In this document: positions 6,691 through 9,890 of the stretch, piece by piece
Layout of the letters: the number at the start of each line of letters is the position of its first letter
Position numbering within the stretch: position 1 is the stretch's first letter
The notes under the pieces: generated by a model
What the model was told of the DNA's origin: nothing
Database searches by the model: none
What the model saw: the letters and a program-made list of their open reading frames with translations, nothing else
Source of the DNA: CAYJXA01 sp964404595
Lineage (GTDB): Archaea; Nanobdellota; Nanobdellia; Woesearchaeales; GW2011-AR9
NCBI GenBank assembly: GCA_964404595.1
Contig: CAYOKQ010000058.1
Coordinates: forward strand, 1 to 9,890
DNA: 9,890 bases
Direction: 5' to 3'
Translations under genes and position numbers: made by a program

Positions 6691-7106
6691 GCAAAAAGAT
6701 CACCCCCCAGGCAAAAGTAATTAATCTCTTTTTTGTGCTTCTGGCAGGATTTGTGGTGGCAAATGGCATTGCGGTAGCCATTGTGCAAGAGAAATTACCG
6801 GCAGTTGGACAGGCTGTGCAAATGCCTTTTGACCCCATCCAAAATATGGTGACTCCTGCTCCACCAGTGATAGAAAATTCTCGCTGTGTTGATTCGGACA
6901 ATGGCGCTGATGCAAAAATGCCTGGCAGTGCAACATATTATACAGGTGAACTTGAAGGAGAAACACGCTATGACTTGTGTGCTGATGATACCCAGCTTGT
7001 AGAAAGAGCATGCATACATAGCAAATTGCAGACGCAGAAGATTGATTGTGCTGCACTGGGATTACATTGTATTGAAGACGCAGATTTGAGAGGGTATTGT
7101 GGGTAG
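6687..7106 (+). CDS. TM-anchored six-cysteine surface protein with CxDSDxG-type module
   Basis: This 139-aa protein has an N-terminal TM helix or signal anchor (about 11-33), a Pro-rich spacer (PFDPIQNMVTPAPPV) and a C-terminal domain with cysteines at 67, 98, 109, 121, 128 and 138. The pattern runs CVDSDNG, then YDLCADD, ERAC, DC, LHC and GYC. It resembles the 'C-x-D-S-D-G-G ... D-x-C ... L-x-E-x-x-C ... C' modules repeated in many DPANN exported proteins (recalled from family knowledge, not searched). Six cysteines could give three disulfides, implying an extracytoplasmic location. The start overlaps the preceding stop by ATGA, so translation is probably coupled. The binding partner is unknown; the gene context suggests a pilus-like or envelope complex. 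Confidence 0.75.
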   Translation: MSKKITPQAKVINLFFVLLAGFVVANGIAVAIVQEKLPAVGQAVQMPFDPIQNMVTPAPPVIENSRCVDSDNGADAKMPGSATYYTGELEGETRYDLCADDTQLVERACIHSKLQTQKIDCAALGLHCIEDADLRGYCG

Positions 7107-7192
7107 AGTGATTTTAGTGTAAATACTTAGCAATTTCCTCTCTCTTACGGGGATTTAAAGAAACGTGAAGCCCATATGAAGTAAGGGTTACT

Positions 7193-7206
7193 TTTTAATA
7201 TTAAAA
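7193..7206. repeat. 14-bp perfect palindrome at the winged-helix gene start
   Basis: TTTTAATATTAAAA is its own reverse complement and ends on the first base of the start codon at 7206. Its position would suit an autoregulatory operator for the winged-helix protein. The stretch is very AT-rich, so chance is a real alternative. A possible TATA element, ATTTAAAG, lies at about 7153-7160. Confidence 0.35.
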
Positions 7207-7529
7207 TGGAAGAAAACTCAATTTTTATCAAAACATTTGGAGATTATCCTTTAATTAGGGTTATGGACTTCCTTATCTACTCCAGAGACTTTGACTACCC
7301 CATCACTGAAATTGCCACCAATTCTAACGTAAATTTTCAAACATTAAAGAAATTGTGGCCAAAATTAGAACAAGATAGAATTGTCGTTTCAACCAGAACA
7401 ATGGCGGGAACAATTTTATATAAAATAAATATAAATAATCCTGTCGTTAAAAAATTAATTGAATTAAGTAATTTCCTATCTTGGGAATATGCAGACAAAA
7501 TTGAAAAAGAACAGCACGTTGCCACATAG
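7206..7529 (+). CDS. Winged-helix DNA-binding regulator, short archaeal type
   Basis: This 107-aa soluble protein opens with SIFIKTFGDYPLIRVMDFLI, the usual first helix of small archaeal wHTH proteins ('FGDSPxxRVLDFL'). The helix-turn-helix follows at about 33-56 (ITEIATNSNVNFQTLKKLWP), then a beta-hairpin wing at about 58-73 (RIVVSTRTMAGTILYKI). The C-terminal helix (NPVVKKLIELSNFLSW) may dimerise. The family is common in DPANN and related archaea, usually as local or global transcription regulators. No ligand-binding domain and no metal-binding cysteines are present. A membrane protein gene begins 22 bp downstream, likely co-transcribed. Targets are unknown; the palindrome at its own start is one candidate site. 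Confidence 0.8.
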   Translation: MEENSIFIKTFGDYPLIRVMDFLIYSRDFDYPITEIATNSNVNFQTLKKLWPKLEQDRIVVSTRTMAGTILYKININNPVVKKLIELSNFLSWEYADKIEKEQHVAT

Positions 7530-7551
7530 GTAATAGAAAGAGCATGCGTAT

Positions 7552-7815
7552 ATGGTAATAAACAATTCAATTTTACTTGCGGCTCGTATTGTAGGTGTAA
7601 TTTTATCCTTTGTACTAGCATTCTTTATGATTGCGCTAAATAAAAGAACTTGTCTATTTCTCATTCGTATGGACTCTAATGCAAATGTGGTAATTAAAAA
7701 GAAAAATAAGCGAATAAGTCCAGCATATTTTTTATTTTTAAGAATCCTAACATATCTTTGTGGGATTCTCATCTTAAGAGCTGGTGTTTTAACGCTGCCA
7801 GAAATATTGGCCTAG
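7552..7815 (+). CDS. Small two-helix membrane protein, unknown function
   Basis: The 87-aa product shows a hydrophobic helix at about 6-30 (ILLAARIVGVILSFVLAFFMIAL), then a basic loop rich in Lys and Arg (KRTCLFLIR and IKKKNKRI), then a second helix at about 58-80 (AYFLFLRILTYLCGILIL). The basic loop predicts a cytoplasmic loop with both ends outside. It follows the winged-helix gene by 22 bp with the weak SD-like AGAAAGAG upstream. The pair resembles regulator-plus-membrane-partner modules, but that is inference. No recognised family. Confidence 0.6.
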   Translation: MVINNSILLAARIVGVILSFVLAFFMIALNKRTCLFLIRMDSNANVVIKKKNKRISPAYFLFLRILTYLCGILILRAGVLTLPEILA

Positions 7816-7845
7816 CCTATTATGAAAAAAATAAAAAGAGGGATA

Positions 7846-7857
7846 ATACTATTTTTC
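7846..7857 (+). terminator. Possible T-rich terminator after the membrane protein gene
   Basis: ATACTATTTTTC lies about 30 nt after the stop at 7815. It is an oligo-T tract similar in sequence and spacing to the one after the prepilin peptidase. No hairpin is visible. Confidence 0.25.
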
Positions 7858-7911
7858 TACATACAATCATCACTAGTCGTTAGAATAAGTTCTTACCAAT
7901 TAGTAGCGAAA

Positions 7912-7920
7912 GATTTATAA
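7912..7920 (+). promoter_or_regulatory. BRE/TATA promoter of the LamG lipoprotein gene
   Basis: GCGAAAG followed by ATTTATAA resembles the archaeal BRE (purine-rich, CGAAA) plus TATA box. Its centre is about 31 nt before the ATG at 7948, so the predicted mRNA start leaves a leader of only a few bases. No SD is seen. Confidence 0.5.
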
Positions 7921-7947
7921 CCGTGCCCGCCAAAAAGATAAAACAAG

Positions 7948-9066
7948 ATGACCTTGCTTCAAACCTTAAAAAAGAAAATTTTACTTTACGCCACTGCTGC
8001 TGTACTTGGTGCTGCCTGCTCATCTCGTCCTGCTCCACTTCATCGTCCAGAATCGTATGTTCCTGATGGCCAGATGGAGCGCGCTGATGCTGGCTTTCTT
8101 TCACAATTTGATGGCGGTTCTGATGGAAAATCGCACTATGACCTTGGCCACAAAATTGCCGATGCTGCTATTGTAAGAGATGCCAACATCTCAGATCAAG
8201 GATATACTCAACGAGTAGATGCACATAGTGCGGACACTTTTTCACCTGATGCACCATTCATAGGGAGCTTGGATGCAGCAGTAGATGGACGCACCACACG
8301 CTATGATGCTTCTCGTGCTGATGCCAGCATCGCTCCTGATGTAAATCCAGACATTGGAGTTCCTTGCACACCACTTGAAGAAGTATGTGACGGCATTGAC
8401 AATGATTGTGATAGAGAAATTGATGAACTAGACTGTAATGCCTGCCCTCTCTCTGAAAATACAGCAGGGTATTGGAACTTTGATGAAGAATCAGGAACAA
8501 TTGCGTACGACATTGGAGAGAATAATCTTGATGGAACACTTTCCGATGCAACTTCACGCGGAGCAGGTGTTTACAATAGAGGGCTTTCTTTAGATGGCCT
8601 AGATGACCTAGTTAGAGTGCCTTATAGTTCTTCATTAAATGTAGAAAGGCTGACAATTACACACTGGGTGAAAAAAAGTGTGGAACAAACGGCGAGGATC
8701 ATCTGCCGGCATGAAGATGGGGGGCCTGACGGCGGCTATGCGACTCAGATTTCAGCCGATGGTAAATTTACTTTCGTAGTCGGGGGGTATGGATATTCGA
8801 GCAGCAGCACCATCCCTTTAGATGAATGGACGCATCTGGCAGTGACGCTCAGCGAAGAAGGAGATTTAAAAATGTACATCAACGGAGAATTAGATTCTGA
8901 GTCAATACTTAATGCCCCCATGAGTGGAAGCAGCTTGGACTTAGTCCTGGGAAGGCAGGCCAACAATCCCGGGGCAAATTATTTTCAGGGTGATCTTGAT
9001 GAAGTTAAAATTTATTCTTGTGTTTTAAGTGAGGTGCAGGTTAGGGATGATTATGAAAGGGATTAA
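7948..9066 (+). CDS. Secreted lipoprotein with Asp-rich linker, Cys-Asp metal-binding motif and LamG-like domain
   Basis: This 372-aa protein starts with a basic n-region (LQTLKKK), a hydrophobic core and the lipobox LGAAC, so Cys24 is probably lipidated and the mature protein surface-anchored. Residues about 40-137 form a low-complexity Asp/Ala/Gly linker with many 'DA' and 'DG' steps (SLDAAVDG, YDASRADASIAPD). Residues 147-160 carry CDGIDNDCDREIDE, the Asp/Cys motif known as a putative metal-binding motif, which ends in further cysteines. Residues about 170-370 form a concanavalin-like LamG domain: YWNFDEESGT, YNRGLSLDGLDDLVRVPYSSSL, EWTHLAVTLSEEGDLKMYINGEL, FQGDLDEVKIYSCVLS. LamG domains commonly bind sugars or proteins. 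The lipobox, Asp-rich linker and metal motif resemble Myxococcota secreted proteins, suggesting possible transfer. The ligand is unknown. Confidence 0.85.
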   Translation: MTLLQTLKKKILLYATAAVLGAACSSRPAPLHRPESYVPDGQMERADAGFLSQFDGGSDGKSHYDLGHKIADAAIVRDANISDQGYTQRVDAHSADTFSPDAPFIGSLDAAVDGRTTRYDASRADASIAPDVNPDIGVPCTPLEEVCDGIDNDCDREIDELDCNACPLSENTAGYWNFDEESGTIAYDIGENNLDGTLSDATSRGAGVYNRGLSLDGLDDLVRVPYSSSLNVERLTITHWVKKSVEQTARIICRHEDGGPDGGYATQISADGKFTFVVGGYGYSSSSTIPLDEWTHLAVTLSEEGDLKMYINGELDSESILNAPMSGSSLDLVLGRQANNPGANYFQGDLDEVKIYSCVLSEVQVRDDYERD

Positions 9067-9117
9067 TAAAAAGTGATTGCATTGCGCGTTGGTTGCTTAC
9101 AACTAAATCGCCTGTCC

Positions 9118-9234
9118 CTAAATGCCAAAAACCTGTTTTGCTAACGGAGGATTCGCTGCAATAAAGGAAAATGCAACAAGTATGATAAACGACATCAATG
9201 CCAGATACAATGCAATATTAATTCTATTGCCCAT
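9118..9234 (-). CDS. Possible 38-aa single-helix membrane peptide
   Basis: A frame from ATG 9234 to TAG 9118 encodes MGNRINIALYLALMSFIILV and continues AFSFIAANPPLAKQVFGI. It has one clean hydrophobic helix (about 6-26) and a short polar tail. It occupies an otherwise gene-free stretch, and the inverted repeat at 9249-9284 lies directly upstream and could hold its TATA box. No SD and no known family. An ORF this short can arise by chance, so support is weak. Confidence 0.3.
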   Translation of the reverse strand: MGNRINIALYLALMSFIILVAFSFIAANPPLAKQVFGI

Positions 9235-9248
9235 CCCGCGTTACGTGA

Positions 9249-9284
9249 TTTATTTTATGAGGATGCCTTTGCTCATAAAATAAA
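9249..9284. repeat. Perfect 13-bp inverted repeat with 10-nt spacer
   Basis: TTTATTTTATGAG (9249-9261) and CTCATAAAATAAA (9272-9284) are exact reverse complements around the spacer GATGCCTTTG. It lies between the LamG lipoprotein gene and the next lipoprotein gene, upstream of the possible 38-aa minus-strand ORF. Each arm contains a TATA-like stretch. It could be an operator, a bidirectional promoter element or a hairpin in the LamG mRNA's 3' region. Confidence 0.7.
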
Positions 9285-9315
9285 ATTGAAACTCACAATT
9301 TCATCGTAAGAAAGT

Positions 9316-9323
9316 TTTATATA
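9316..9323 (+). promoter_or_regulatory. TATA box of the second lipoprotein gene
   Basis: TTTATATA preceded by AAAGT lies here. The predicted mRNA start is about 9345, leaving a leader of roughly 17 nt that contains the strong purine tract AAGGGGGG. Confidence 0.55.
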
Positions 9324-9345
9324 GCTAAAGAACTTGATGAGAAGT

Positions 9346-9353
9346 AAGGGGGG
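9346..9353 (+). promoter_or_regulatory. Shine-Dalgarno-like site deciding the start at 9362
   Basis: AAGGGGGG lies 8 nt before ATG 9362. The nearer ATG at 9354 gives an 11-codon frame only, so 9362 is the real start. Confidence 0.5.
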
Positions 9354-9361
9354 ATGTTAGT

Positions 9362-9890
9362 ATGGATAAAAAGGGTGCAGTATTTTTAATAATAGTTATT
9401 TCTCTGCTGTTCGTTGGCTGTGCCAAAGAAGCTATGGAAGCGGATGTGCCTATAGAATCGCAAACAGACATTATTTCTATCGCAATCAAGCTGGATTCAG
9501 AGATTACCAATGCCACGTTAGATTCTTTACGGGCCCAAGGATTGGAAATTGGAGATTTTGAGAATAGTGAAGTGTATGGGAATGTAGTGTTTGGAACGAT
9601 TAATAAAAGTAAAGTAGGGAATTTGCCCGGAGAAGTACAGGAAGGGCTGGATGAGAGAGAGTATAAGAAAGAAGTGCTGACGGAGATTGCAACAGAATCA
9701 GGAGAGCATTGGGTAGAGAGCTCTAGAGAATTTGGATTCATGGTTGACAGTCAGATAGCTGCGGATGAAAAAAAGAAAGAACTTGGAATTGAAGGACCCT
9801 TAGTTCTAAATGACGAAATAAATTCTGCTTTTGATGATTATAAATTTGTTTGGGTTTACTTTGATTTCCGGATTGAGGCGTGGCAAAATT
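9362..9890 (+). CDS. Lipoprotein of unknown function (3' end outside window)
   Basis: An open frame of 176 complete codons runs from ATG 9362 to the window edge. The N terminus MDKKGAVFLIIVISLLFVGC is a lipoprotein signal, with lipobox FVGC and Cys20 the likely lipidation site. The mature part is acidic and Lys/Glu-rich. Residues about 37-100 read as a strand (DIISIAIKLDS), a helix (NATLDSLRAQGLEIGDFE) and a strand (YGNVVFGTINKSKVGNLP), followed by a charged helix (LDEREYKKEVLTEIATES). The strand-helix-strand order is loosely like the I9 propeptide/inhibitor fold, but I see no diagnostic motif. Codon and base use match the neighbours. It has its own TATA box and SD. The gene is real; its function is not recognised. 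Confidence 0.75.
   Translation, partial: MDKKGAVFLIIVISLLFVGCAKEAMEADVPIESQTDIISIAIKLDSEITNATLDSLRAQGLEIGDFENSEVYGNVVFGTINKSKVGNLPGEVQEGLDEREYKKEVLTEIATESGEHWVESSREFGFMVDSQIAADEKKKELGIEGPLVLNDEINSAFDDYKFVWVYFDFRIEAWQN

Noticed and set aside
7001..7560. TAGAAAGAGCATGC occurring near 7001 and near 7534
   Set aside because: A 14-base match between two sites in a 10-kb AT-rich window can be chance; no extended similarity flanks it.
1..9890. CRISPR array, tRNA, rRNA, transposase, toxin-antitoxin or phage defence genes
   Set aside because: No regularly spaced repeats, cloverleaf-like sequence or characteristic protein motifs were seen; the winged-helix/membrane pair lacks toxin features.

Overview
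The window looks archaeal, most like a DPANN lineage (Woesearchaeota-like), although no marker gene fixes the taxonomy. The evidence is indirect: an archaeal A24 preflagellin/prepilin peptidase, a subtilase ending in a PGF-pre-PGF-like domain, short winged-helix and small membrane proteins of a kind I associate with DPANN genomes, TATA-type promoters about 26 nt upstream of start codons (leaderless genes), and GGTGATC/GAGGTG ribosome binding sites.

Layout. Positions 1-4674 form a minus-strand operon read right to left: a short S49 signal peptide peptidase (sppA, start 4674), a 1137-aa membrane-anchored subtilisin-family protease (337-3750) and a PNPOx-like flavin protein cut by the window edge (1-334). 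Gaps between them are 2-3 bases. Divergent from it on the plus strand is an A24 prepilin peptidase (4988-5842). It is followed by a tight three-gene set: a pilin-like single-pass protein (5930-6460), a two-helix membrane protein (6466-6690) and a TM-anchored six-cysteine surface protein (6687-7106). Next come a winged-helix regulator (7206-7529) with a two-helix membrane protein (7552-7815), then a secreted LamG lipoprotein of bacterial-looking architecture (7948-9066). The window ends with a poorly coding stretch holding a perfect inverted repeat and a possible 38-aa minus-strand ORF, then the start of a second lipoprotein (9362 to the edge).

Most striking feature. The sppA/prepilin-peptidase divergent promoter region is present as a perfect 217-bp tandem duplication (4544-4978). 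It carries the first 43 codons of sppA and both TATA boxes. The outer copies still serve the intact genes. The inner copies leave two orphan promoters facing each other, one in front of a truncated sppA start and the other in front of an ATG that opens a new 59-codon ORF.

Taken together, the window is about export, maturation and display of envelope proteins: two proteases and a prepilin peptidase around a shared control region, with pilin-like, glycosylation-site-rich and lipid-anchored surface proteins nearby. I see no CRISPR array, tRNA, rRNA, transposase or recognisable defence system.
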